Below, in pieces: positions 45,201 to 63,185 of a stretch of DNA of 64,000 nt. Source of the stretch: Tetracentron sinense (Eukaryota > Streptophyta > Magnoliopsida > Trochodendrales > Trochodendraceae). The first letter of the stretch is position 1. The number at the start of each line of letters is the position of its first letter. The position numbers and the translations under genes were made by a program. The DNA lies in the NCBI GenBank assembly GCA_015143295.1, contig CM026565.1:31194052-31258051 (forward strand), given 5' to 3'. The notes beneath the pieces are model-generated. The model did not search any database. It was not told the DNA's origin and saw nothing but the letters and a program-made list of their open reading frames with translations.

Positions 45201-48200
45201 AATCTTGTCACCGGAATCACAAATGAAGAAACTCTCTGTCAAGCATTGTGTTTGGGTATTTGGTAAGGTTAGGGATTTGAGTGTTTGATTTAAATGAATA
45301 GTTTCGAAATAGACGGAAACGTTACCGTCTTTTTCACTAATTGAGCAAACGAAAAAATTAGTCGCCCTTATTTTCGCCACACGTCGACGTATGGTGATAA
45401 CCAGATTTGCCAAATCCGGTTATCACCATAGATGATTATGTTCCTTGTGAAAATGCTTGCATGGAGTGTGGAACCCAACTTGACCCTATTATAAACATGG
45501 GTTAAAGGGATAGCAGAATGGTGAATGCTCAATACTAAAGTCAATAAAATTGTCTAGAAGTGTCTAATCGTCCAAAGGTTAGAATCACGGAAATGACTAC
45601 TTTTTGTCCGTGGAAAGCATGAGAGTTGGCATTTGAAAAACTCAAATACAACCAGGATTACTACACATGAATCACACAATGTTTTGGCAATAGACAACTA
45701 AGACTTGACATTTGAAAACTCCGGGTACAAAATTTACTTATGATTCGTTATGAGATGATAACTGAGCAACAAATTCGTAACATATATACAGATACAAAAA
45801 TATAAAAAAATCCACCTGAATCCACAATTTAGTCATATGTTCTACAAAGTTGTCACTACTATTGGGTAACACAACAATTTTTGTGGAACTCAAAAGAAAA
45901 ATTCTCATTAACTGACCTTTTTAGCCTATTGCTCATTTGCTCCTCTTGTTCTATATATTACTTTAAAGAATGCTTCCACAATACTTCCAGTGCTGATATC
46001 CCCCGAGAATAGCCTCACTCTTAAACTCTTTTTTGGCTTTTGAAATCTCTGTTTCATATCACTTCTTAAACTCTTTTTTGGGTTTTAGTATAAAATTTTT
46101 AATTTATATAATAAAGTATGGATTTCAGTGAAGTGAGGAAAACCAGAATATCCATTTTCTCTAACAGCCTTCTTTTCCGCCTCCGACCTCCCTTGCTCGC
46201 TTTCTCATCTCCATGGCTTCTTCTATTCCATTTATCAATTGGGTTACCGCTTTCTCTATCTTCTCCCTCTTCACCACCACCTTTCCTAGGGCCGTCCACA
46301 AATTTTAGAGCTCAGAACCCGCTTTAACTCCAATCCTCAATACCGTCCAGCCAACCATATCAATGCCAGCATACATATGAGTAGTTGGAATGGGGTGGTG
46401 AGGTAATCCTGTCAATTCCCTGCCAATCTGAGATCACAAAACCCTGATAATTCATCCAAAACACCCACCACAGTTGGCCTTTGTTACTTCCAGTTCGAAT
46501 GACCAGAAAAATCCAGTTTTATAAAATTTATAAATGAATTTTCTTGGAACTTTAGTGTATCCTTGAGGAATTTGGTGACTAAATCTTGGTTAGCATGCAT
46601 CTTTTCCCCATTCCAGCTTGAGTAAGAGACCGTGATTTTTGACACACCCTTGATGATGGAGTTGTAGTAGGCGGGCATTTGGATGCTGAGCAATCCATGC
46701 AAATCAGTCATGGTGTTGTTCTCATTGATGCCCTTAGTCCTGCCTCCATCGCCCACATCTTGTTGGAAAGCGATGTTACAAACGAATGGAAGATGTTATG
46801 ATTAGGAGATGACTCTTTACAGATAAGAGTAGGCCTCTTTACATGGTGATTACATAATACTGGACTTGTATATGGATAGGATTTTGAAAACTCGGTGTTG
46901 TGATTTATTATAATAAAATTCATTAGTCTAACAAGAGTGAACCTCTTTACGTGTGCACACTATCAAGGTGAAGTGTAATTGCGTGCGCTTAAAGTTTGGT
47001 ATACTCCTTGTACTTTTATTAGTAAAATCTTGCTTCTCCTCTATTTCTTGTTTATGATTTCTGCTTGGAACTAGAATGTTTGGGTGTTAAGGAAAGAGTC
47101 TTTTCTAGGCCTTTTCAATTAAATATGTTCTACTGCCAAATAAAATGTGCAGGCCAATTGCCAAGCTAGGTGGAATTCTATTTAGATTTAAGTTTTTGTG
47201 TTAAGAAAAGAGTCCCGTATTACTTTAGATTTCTTAAATTTTGAATTCTTGAACTCTTCATATTTGAAAAAAGGTGAGCTATTTTTGTCCTTGGTGGAAA
47301 TCTATTCAGAATAAAGCTGTAGCTTTAACCAGACATCCCAACTTTACTTCTTTAAATGTATTGAACTCTTACCTTCTTGAATTAAGTTGGGATATATAAT
47401 AGTGTGACATAAACTCTTAAATTCTTGAAAGAAGTTGGGATATATACTATTGTGACATTGCTCTTATATTTTTGAGGTGGGGTCCCACCATGGGGAAGTA
47501 TGGAACATTCTGTTTTAGGTTGATGTCTATTTCAGCTATGACTTAAAACTAAAATTAGATATTTCTTTCTGAAAAAACTTCCTCTGATTTGCAGGCCATC
47601 TGTGCGATGGGTGGCTTTGCGTACCTCATGGACAAAAATGGAAACTTCAGGAACTCATTCAGTGATGGTTGGGATCGTATACTGTCAAAGCATCCGATAC
47701 CCTTCTACTACTGTATAGGTAAGCCTTCAATTTCTGTTTCTTTCCCCGAGCCCTAGCAGTTGCAGGCTTGCAGCAATTGATTGGTATTATAACTAAAATT
47801 CTAATTTTCCAAATATTTTTTATTTTGTTTTATTGTTTTCCAAAAAATTATGGAAGATTTCGAAATATTGAAGATATTTGTGATGAAAATGTGTTTCTAG
47901 CCTTCTACCGTTGGTAGACATTTGCCTTCTAGCAGAGGTAAGTGAGGTACCTCATAAATAACAGGAACTCTGTTCCAAAACATAACATATAGGAAGTTCT
48001 GCATTGTTTACAAAGCATTGCATCAACCATGTACTCATTAGCAGTTTGGATGTAGGTCAAGTCATTAGTAATTCAGCGGCTTCTGACTAGCTCCTCCATT
48101 TATATCAGTTAAATTTCTGAACTCATCAAAGTGATGAGGAAATGGCTGGTGTGATATATACAATCTTAATTTTTCTTTGGTCCTAAAAATTATATTATTT

Positions 48201-49161
48201 TTATTCCTTTAAAAAGATAAATAGAAGGACAAAAAAATGAAATGTCTTGCTTGCATTTATTCTCAATAAAGTCCATCATCCCTTTGACTTATTTTATGTT
48301 TTTAACATTTTCTTAAACCACACCAGGGGTACTGGCCTTCTTTGTGCTGGTTGGGTTTTTCGGGCTTATACTACATTGCTCCTCCCTCAATAACAATGAC
48401 CCATGCATGGCTGGCTGCCGGAACTGCTGTTACGGATGGGGCATCTTGGATTGCTTCCCAGCATCTATGGAAGCATGCTTTGCTCTGGTTATCATTTTTG
48501 TCATTATCTTCGCCATCCTTGGCATAGCCTATGGTTTTCTTGCCACCACCATGGCCATACAGAGGATTTGGCAGAGACACTACCACATCCTCACCAAGAT
48601 GGAACTCACAAAGGTAAGCTTCCATGGCCTACTTTTGTCATGAAAAGCAACGAGATTCACTTTTAAAAGGTATGATTGTGTAAAGCAATTACACTCATCT
48701 ATGGCCTTCTTGAACCTTTTTGTGGCAATGGAACATAGAACACTGAGGACCTTGATTCTTGTCACTTTAGTTAAATCACCATGACAGGATCCACTTTATA
48801 CCCACTATCTGTAATTCTGTAATGAGTGTCTTTTTGTGTGTGTGTGTGTGTGTGGAGGGGGCGGAGGAAAGCAGGGGTTAGGCAGACCCCGACCAGAATA
48901 AAATAACCACGAGAAACAATTTACATCCTAATAGACTTACACCCTCATGGCATGGACCATATGGTTTCGTTTAAACCTGACAGGCATAGGGTTTGGCTTT
49001 CAAGATTCGGCACTGATTCTGTGCAGAAGTTATAAATTCTGATTCTTATTTTTTGTAAAACATTGCAGGAGTATGTAGTGGAGGATCTCGGTGGGTGTTA
49101 CACGCCACCAAAGCTGGACCCGGAACACGAAGAACATCTGAAATTGCTCAAGCTTTTGTAG
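40622..49161 (+). CDS. RINGv (MARCH-type) membrane E3 ubiquitin ligase
   Basis: Six exons: 40622-40799, 41441-41520, 41678-41824, 47595-47718, 48327-48613, 49069-49161, giving about 302 residues. The C4HC3 RINGv finger is split over exons 1-3: C49-x2-C52, then PCMC, HRAC and HCTTC. Hydrophobic segments follow: [37 protein letters not shown] and [20 protein letters not shown]. The order fits plant membrane RINGv ligases, and the C-terminal [20 protein letters not shown] block is strongly conserved in plants. It should transfer ubiquitin at a membrane; the substrate is unknown. Odd point: homologues read HWRSVKEGF, and here AAG is followed by GA instead of GT, so exon 2 probably ends six bases earlier at TCC|GTGAAG, dropping VK. 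Intron 3 is 5.8 kb and full of transposons. Confidence 0.9.
41977..43106 (-). mobile_element. Helitron-like element in RINGv intron 3
   Basis: On the minus strand the 3' end reads ...CGTGCACTTTTACTAG (ends 41977) followed by host T, with a short hairpin TACAT-GCA-ATGTA. The 5' side (near 43106, ACTAAAGAAATAGGATGCC) resembles a Helitron start but is blurred by a TA tract. A 45-65 base direct repeat (GTTTTTGATTTAAGAAGATA... at 42253 and 43120) lies inside and just outside it, so part of the region is duplicated. Confidence 0.5.
43254..45444 (+). mobile_element. MULE with long TIRs and 9 bp TSD TTGTGAAAA, in RINGv intron 3
   Basis: Perfect 9 bp duplication TTGTGAAAA at 43245-43253 and 45445-45453. 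TIRs of about 250 bases begin GGAATGTAATCATCTACGG (left) and GGAACATAATCATCTATGG (right, reversed), each followed by the 34-35 base palindrome GGTGATAACCGG..., then GCGAAAATAAGGGCG. The element is 2191 bases long and carries a dead FAR1/MuDR-type transposase fragment. It sits in sense orientation in the host intron. Confidence 0.9.
44370..44890 (+). pseudogene. Degenerate MULE (FAR1/MuDR-type) transposase fragment
   Basis: Reads [20 protein letters not shown], a stop, then [47 protein letters not shown] and HRICVWHI; after a frameshift, [12 protein letters not shown] and DFNRCIYD. These are the conserved blocks of the MULE transposase domain shared with FAR1-family proteins (the DDE region with D of FDT, D of YQDKA and the C-x2-H WHI block). 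Upstream, NPGSFYVIQ is also recognisable. One stop and at least two frameshifts show it is inactive. Confidence 0.85.
46090..46295 (-). pseudogene. Probable UDP-glycosyltransferase C-terminal fragment
   Basis: On the minus strand one frame reads [34 protein letters not shown]; after a one-base shift it continues [20 protein letters not shown]. This resembles the C-terminal helix of plant UGT73-like enzymes (KRE-VEKAV...RRKRARELGE-A--AVEEGGSS). Only about 65 codons remain. It lies head-to-tail with the GH3 fragment in the same intron. Confidence 0.5.
46330..46765 (-). pseudogene. GH3 beta-glucosidase (beta-D-glucan exohydrolase) fragment
   Basis: The minus strand reads [71 protein letters not shown]. 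After a small disruption it reads [20 protein letters not shown]. This is the family-3 catalytic domain through the SDW nucleophile region. It has a frameshift before GFVISDW and another after NYSYV, and no flanking exons, so it is a non-functional fragment lying antisense in the RINGv intron. Confidence 0.8.
48836..48855. repeat. TG microsatellite in RINGv intron 5
   Basis: About ten GT units followed by a G-rich stretch, within the intron between 48613 and 49069. Confidence 0.9.
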
Positions 49162-50739
49162 AGAGGAATAAATAGGTAGAGAGTTACAGGTGTCTCCTGG
49201 CTTGATTTGATTTGAATTATCCGGGATTTCAAAGCCATGATGTATGTATTTGCACAGCAAGATTTTGTCATAAAATTGGGGGGGAGAAGGGAAATGGTTT
49301 CAGGTTTCTCTGGTTACAGACCAACATATGAACCAAGCTGATGTCATGCAAATTAACTGAACATGATCTGACAAAAAATGGAAGTAAATAATGATAAGTG
49401 AAAAAGGAATGTTTGTGCAGTTACAATCTAAGAGCTCGCTCGGTCATATTTGTTGGACCTTTCAAATGGGTGGTCATAGTTGACTGCAGCGGGATTCATC
49501 GAAGCTATTGTGCTATATCCAAAGGGCCAAATGATTATAATTTGAATGAACTTTTGAGCGTAATCTGGGCATTGGTTAGATGGTTTAGGATTTTAGAGCA
49601 GCTTACATAACCACAGTTAAATTAAATAGAGCTTCAAGGTCCTGCTGAGCAATAAATTTTGGTTACTTGAATATGTGGCTAAGGTGCTAAAGTACGGGAC
49701 CAGATCCATAAGACAACCTGATATATGACTGCTATTCCATGCAAGACTGTTTTGGCTCATTTTTTCCTTCTAGAAAATAATAGAGGGCTAGCGCTTATCT
49801 TGTGTTATGATCATAGAATCAGGTGGTTTACGGCATATTCTGGAAGAATGTAATGGGAGTCCCACTTCTCTATCATGGTTCATATGCCGATATGCGGGCA
49901 TGTGGCAGAAAAAAAAATTGGGATGGACCCGTAATGGGGGGATATACGTGAATATGACCGGAGGATTCATATAACCTAAGGCCATATGCGAGCATTATGC
50001 TTGCAGTTCTCGGTACAATTCGAGTATAAAATGTGAAACATGGTTTACTAGGACTCTCATGTGGCATGGATATTCTAAAACACTGATGGGCACATATTTA
50101 AATAGATTTGGCTTGTGATAATATCTAGAAGGTATAACATGAAATTTTGGTGTTATTGATAGAAATACTTTTTTCACCTTTTCAATTTCTAGGAAGGTAA
50201 TTACAATCCGGAGGAACTTCTGTGAGGGTAACATGATTATGATGTTGAAGCCATCTTGTGCTATATATTGAAATTCCATCTGTGCTCCCCACAGGATAGT
50301 TGTTACTTCCCCTTTCATATCATACCAAGCTCAAGCAAATCTTCATTTGAGCTAGGATGAATGCTTTCAGAGTACATCAAAAGGTACACCCGGTCTCGTC
50401 GTGTACATGTGTTGTTTTAATGGTCCATTTGCAGGATGTGCAATCCTGAAAGTTACAATAGGTTATGACTTGGTTCGTGCCAGACCCGATACCTTCCACA
50501 TGGTGAAGCAGAAACTATATATGAACAAGGTACATCAAGTATGAAGAAACATGAAGCCATTCTAAGGCAAAGATGGAGTTTATACAATTTCGACGTATCA
50601 GTCTGATATGAAGAAAAGAAAACTCGGGCACAACTGATGAGCCAGCAGTTTTGGTAAATATAATTTCATACACATAAAAGTGCCTTGTTTCCACATCTCA
50701 ATCTAGCTTGAGCAAGAACAAACAGTAGATGAAAGGTAT
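49162..50739. other. Intergenic: two convergent 3' ends
   Basis: The RINGv gene ends at 49161 and RPT6 ends at 50740 from the opposite strand, so both 3' UTRs lie here. No further gene or element was recognised; small open frames are unconserved in appearance. Confidence 0.5.
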
Positions 50740-59283
<8,544 letters not shown>

Positions 59284-59504
59284 TTTCTTCTCCTTTCTTC
59301 TCCATCAAGTTGCCTCCTTATATACATTATTATTCACCTTTGAGGAATGCTAACTCAGCTCCAGGTAAAGCATCCAGACTCTCACTGTGGTGGCGACATG
59401 TGTTGCTATTTTTTACCTGTTAAACTTTAAAACATGCTTTGGTTCCCGAGATGAAAAAAAGTTTGAAGTGTGCTGCTAGCCATCATTTTTCTTCTCATAC
59501 AGCA
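59284..59504. promoter_or_regulatory. RPT6 5' leader and proximal promoter
   Basis: Upstream of the RPT6 start (59283) the minus strand shows a purine-rich leader (GAAGGAGAAGAAAATGG at the ATG) and AT-rich ATAATAATGTATATAAGG (59331-59314), a plausible TATA region. A Helitron begins 220 bases upstream, so native promoter space is short. Confidence 0.4.
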
Positions 59505-60358
59505 TTAGCTGGCGGCATGTGCAATGCACGTGAGATATAGAGAGAGAGAGAGAGAAAGAGGAAGGGGAGAGATTGAGAAGAGGTTGAGAAGAGGGGGATA
59601 TGCATTCAAAAAGCTTTAAAGGCATTTTAGGTATAGTAAAGAAAGGGGGCGGGCAAGGGCGGGCGGGCAAGACTTTCTTCTTAGCGTTTTGTTAAGGGAG
59701 CGAGAAATTCGATTAGGCCATAGAGGTCGTCATGTGTCTCTTTTAACACTCTTTAACTATGGTTAAGTAAGATTCAGCCACCCTTAGGACTCACCACATA
59801 TCCTTGTATTTTTGAAAAAACATGAAAAATGTTAACCCAATGAGTTAGCGAATTTTAACCGGGGTTTAAAATTTTAATATTTTTTCTAAAACTAAGGATA
59901 AGTGGGTGAACCCTAGGGGTGGGTGAATATTAACCACAATTGGAGTTCGATTACACCCTTGAGATTGTCATGTCTCTTTTGACACAACTTAACTGTGGTT
60001 AAGATTCACCTACCCCTAGAATTCACCCACCTATCCTTGGTTTTTAGAAAAAAAATAATAATTTTTTTTTAAACCTTGGTTAAAATTCACTAACTCATAA
60101 TGTTAATTTTTTTTTATTTCTAAAAACCAAGGATAAGTGAGTGAATCATAGGGGTGGGTGAATCTTAACCATGGTTAAAGAGTGTATAACCCTAGAGAGT
60201 CTACTATAAATGAGTAAAGGGTAGTATAGGAATTAAGTAAATATATAAGATAACAAAATAGAAGACGATGAGATAAGAGTAAACGGTAGTTTTGGAATTA
60301 TTCAAAAGAATCTATTAACATTTTCAATACAGGGACATCCTCTTTATATTAGTAAAGA
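59505..60358 (-). mobile_element. Helitron-like element with nested foldback MITEs upstream of RPT6
   Basis: On the minus strand it starts TCTTTACTAATATAAAGAGG (60358). It ends with hairpin CACGTGCATTGCACATG, CCGCCAG and CTAA (ends 59505) before host T. CTAA fits the CTRR rule. Two GGTTAAG-family MITE units sit inside (about 59705-59960 and 59965-60205). Near the 3' end is a GA tract (59536-59556). Confidence 0.6.
59705..60205. mobile_element. Two adjacent GGTTAAG-family MITE units
   Basis: Unit 1: ACTATGGTTAAGTAAGATTC ... GGATAAGTGGGTGAACCCTA. Unit 2: AACTGTGGTTAAGATTCACC ... GGATAAGTGAGTGAATCATA and CTTAACCATGGTTAAAGAG. They are head-to-tail and share the border GTCATGTCTCTTTTGACAC, as in the array at 13010. 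Confidence 0.75.
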
Positions 60359-60483
60359 AAATTTACAAACTATATACCATTAAATGCATTATATTCTACA
60401 AGTACACCAAAAGAAAATAAAAAATTATTTATAAATTTTTTAATTATAGATCAAACTAAACTAAACTTGAAACATGATTATAC

Positions 60484-60643
60484 CGCCTCATGCGTTAATG
60501 GTAGGGGTGTGGCCTTCAATGGAGGGAGGACGGGGGATCCAATTCCCCCAAGGGTATGAGTTGCAAGAGCTCTAATGCCTACGCTAACATCTGACGTACT
60601 AACCGTACTAACGTAGATGAATAAAGCTTACACAAAAAAAAAA
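60484..60643 (+). mobile_element. tRNA-derived SINE candidate, 14 bp TSD
   Basis: A perfect duplication AAACATGATTATAC (60470-60483 and 60644-60657) flanks a 160-base body ending in AAGCTTACACAAAAAAAAAA. The body has pol III-like boxes (GGTAGGGGTGTGG; GGGGGATCCAATTCCCCC resembling box B). Long target duplication plus A-tail indicates LINE-mediated insertion. Confidence 0.8.
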
Positions 60644-60808
60644 AAACATGATTATACATGAAACCGTAAGACAACTCGTGAAAAAATGCTTAAAACCTAC
60701 TACAAATTCTCTCCAATTGACAGAGAAAAAGTAACAGGTAACAAATTCATCTAATCCTATTTGTTTTATTTTAAACGAGAAAAAATTTAAAAACTCATCT
60801 TTGCAAAT

Positions 60809-61199
60809 TGTTACGATCCTTGAGATAAATATTTAGATTGCGTTTTTCCCATTAATCCAGGCTTTCGGGATAAGTGGTTGTGTTGGGTACGCATCAATTA
60901 GTATCAAAGCCTAATAACATGCCTCAGGTTCAAGTCACGGAAATGGCTACTTGGGGAGGGCTACGGGTAAAATCCTGAGAATTACCATGCCTCAGAGTGA
61001 GAACCGCCGTGGAAAAGATTACCTAGGGAGGACTATGATAAAAAATCTTGAAAATTGCCTCACCCTAGAGTGAGAGCCGCCAAGGACGACGGTTGCGGAA
61101 GCGTGATAATATGTTACGATTCTTGGGATAAATACTTTGATTTCGCATTTTCCATCAGTCCGGGCTTTTGGGATTAGTGGTTACGTTAGGTACGCATCA
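60809..61199 (+). mobile_element. TRIM (terminal-repeat retrotransposon in miniature), TSD CAAAT
   Basis: Two 88-base terminal direct repeats, 60809-60896 and 61112-61199, both begin TGTTACGAT and end GTACGCATCA. A perfect CAAAT duplication flanks the unit (60804-60808, 61200-61204). After the first repeat comes TTAGTATCAAAGCC, close to the initiator-methionine tRNA primer site TGGTATCAGAGCC. GGAAGCG precedes the second repeat. The internal region is 215 bases and non-coding. Confidence 0.88.
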
Positions 61200-61568
61200 C
61201 AAATCCATTTATGTATGCAACAGACACATTAATAAAGGTGAGTAACAACTTGTTGTCTCTACATACAATCTCCATTTGCCTTCCATTAATGAATATAGAA
61301 AAATTCTGGTTTTAATTTGGTTATAAAATTTATCGTTTGAATATGATTGTTTCAGCATAGTCGGAGGAGTTTCCTGGAGCTTGCAATTTTTTTCATTTTT
61401 TTAATGAATATAAAAGATATTAAATATACTCTTAATTTCTTTTTATTTTATTTATTTATTGGATAGTTTTAAGAAAGTATGTAAAGTTTGTACTTGTAGT
61501 AGCTTAGTGTACCATATCTCCTCTCAACTGGTTACTTTTCCAATTTCCGATTTTTTTTTAATATGGTA

Positions 61569-61831
61569 CTAGTGGGTGGCACGTGCTATGCACGTGAGAG
61601 CGAGGGGAAGGAGTTAACCACAGTTAATAGGAGTTAAAAGGGTCACGTGTTAACCCATGGGTGCGATTGAACTCTCGTGATTGACTGTGATTCTATTCTT
61701 TAAATAAATAGATGAGGGTAGTTTGGGAATTAAAGTAAAATATTAAATTAAAGTTTTGTTTTATATAAGGATAGTTTAGGAATTTTAAAAAATTCAGGCT
61801 ACGCCTGCCTCTCCCATTATAATAGTAAAGA
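61569..61831 (-). mobile_element. Mini-Helitron, 263 bp
   Basis: On the minus strand it begins TCTTTACTATTATAATGGGA after host A (61832) and ends hairpin CACGTGCATAGCACGTG, CCACCCA, CTAG (61569) before host T. All Helitron end rules are met. It carries AATCACAGTCAATCACGAGA, AACACGTGACCCTTTTAACT and TTAACTGTGGTTAACTCC, i.e. half of the 28306-28662 MITE type. Confidence 0.9.
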
Positions 61832-62439
61832 TAACTTGCTGTAGAGTCTTACATTTAGGATTCAAGAAGAGTTGGGCAGTTTGGACTATTTCACATATAG
61901 GCAATTGGTGGGCTATTTTTCTTCGAACCTTCCTATCCATTTTAAATGTAAAAAATCTCTTCTCACAGCAAGTATCATTGATCAGTCACCTATAAATGAA
62001 GGTTTAGAGAAAAAGGTCCATTGAACTGATCAGGCCCTAACGTATTTGGAAGTTTAGAGAAGGTCTTTCAATAAATCTGTAAATGGAGGTTTGGAGAAGA
62101 AGGTTTAAGGGTTCGGGGGCTCATAGGGAAGGGGAGTCTTGAAATAAAAATATAGGATTTTCTAGTATTAGTATATGGTAAGAAATTGTTGGGGGGTACT
62201 CATTGCAGCACTTTAGTCTTGTTTGGTCACTGGGAAAATAGGTGAAAACGTAGGAAATAAAATAAAATTTTAAATTTATAATATAATTCTTAATTGTGTT
62301 TTACCTAATTTTCTTTTCTTTGATCTATTTTCTAGGCAACCAAATATAAGGTTAATAAAAAATGTAAAAGGAAAGAAACGAAACCAAAAAGAAAAAAAAT
62401 TGCACCCTTGATTGGATGCAAAAAATAAAATATTTTCAT

Positions 62440-62575
62440 ATAGAGTGTGGTGGTGGTATAGACAAACGGCGGTAGCAATGGTGGTAGGTAGTTGGAGGTG
62501 GAGTTGGTGATGGTGGTGGCAAGTGGAGATGGTGGCCGTGTTGGTAGTGGAGGCAATTGTGGTAAAAATGACAGT
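62440..62575. repeat. GGT/GGTGGA-rich low-complexity tract
   Basis: Irregular GGTGGT, GGTGAT and GGAGGT units. The proline/tyrosine-rich frames on the other strand are a by-product. Confidence 0.8.
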
Positions 62576-62755
62576 GGTCCCTCAGCCTTTCCTCAAGTGG
62601 GAGGTCCTGGGTTCCATTTCTCACTCTTCTTTTGGGGCCAGCCTCACACAGGTTTACTTGGACTTACCTGATGTGATGGGTTGCGGGTTCACGTCGCACC
62701 CTTAGGGATTAGTCCTGATCCAAGGGCTTGGGATACCTCGAGTTCCAAAAAAATA
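62575..62755 (+). mobile_element. Possible SINE
   Basis: CCTCAAGTGGGAGGTCCTGG then GGTTGCGGGTTCACGTCGCA resemble internal pol III promoter boxes, and the unit ends TTCCAAAAAAATAAG. No convincing target duplication was found. Confidence 0.35.
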
Positions 62756-62776
62756 AGTGATGGTGGAAGTTAGGAT

Positions 62777-63185
62777 TGTTATACTTTATTAGGATCTAGC
62801 CAATCAATATTCAAGAATCACATACCTGTGTCGGCCATTGAAAGTAGAGAGGAAAACCTTTCATTGTTGATGACGATGAAGCACACGGTCTTCAGATTCC
62901 ATGACTCCTTAGCTCTCGATGGGGAAGATGCTTTTCTTTCTGTAGACTTTCTTAGGAGTTGGATCTGGGACCGATAGCCTATATGTAGTATTTATACTAT
63001 AGGGTTTAGGTCATTAGAGTCCTAACCCATCAAGGAGACTATAGACCATCCTTATAACCCGATATACTTAATTAATGCATAAAACACCACTGTTTGGTTA
63101 CTACTGAAACCTTAACTGGAGTAGACTTTATCCGGGTTTGGACCATGAACATTGCAAGACCATAAATCTTATAGAAAATCTTACA
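62777..63185 (-). repeat. 3' LTR of a Copia retrotransposon
   Basis: On the minus strand it starts TGTAAGATTTTCTATAAG (63185) and ends GTATAACA (62777), TG...CA. It contains a TATA-like AGTATAAATACT (about 63000-62989). It is preceded by the polypurine tract CCAAGTGGGAGAA, typical of Copia 3' ends. Confidence 0.8.

Noticed and set aside
45060..45413. 117-codon minus-strand frame in RINGv intron 3
   Set aside because: It is made of MULE terminal inverted repeat and GATCTGATC-type subterminal repeats.
60500..60545. Functional tRNA gene
   Set aside because: Box-like motifs exist but no cloverleaf could be folded by eye, and the A-tail plus long target duplication identify a SINE.
62332..62624. 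Proline/tyrosine-rich frames on the minus strand
   Set aside because: They are translations of the GGT-rich low-complexity tract.
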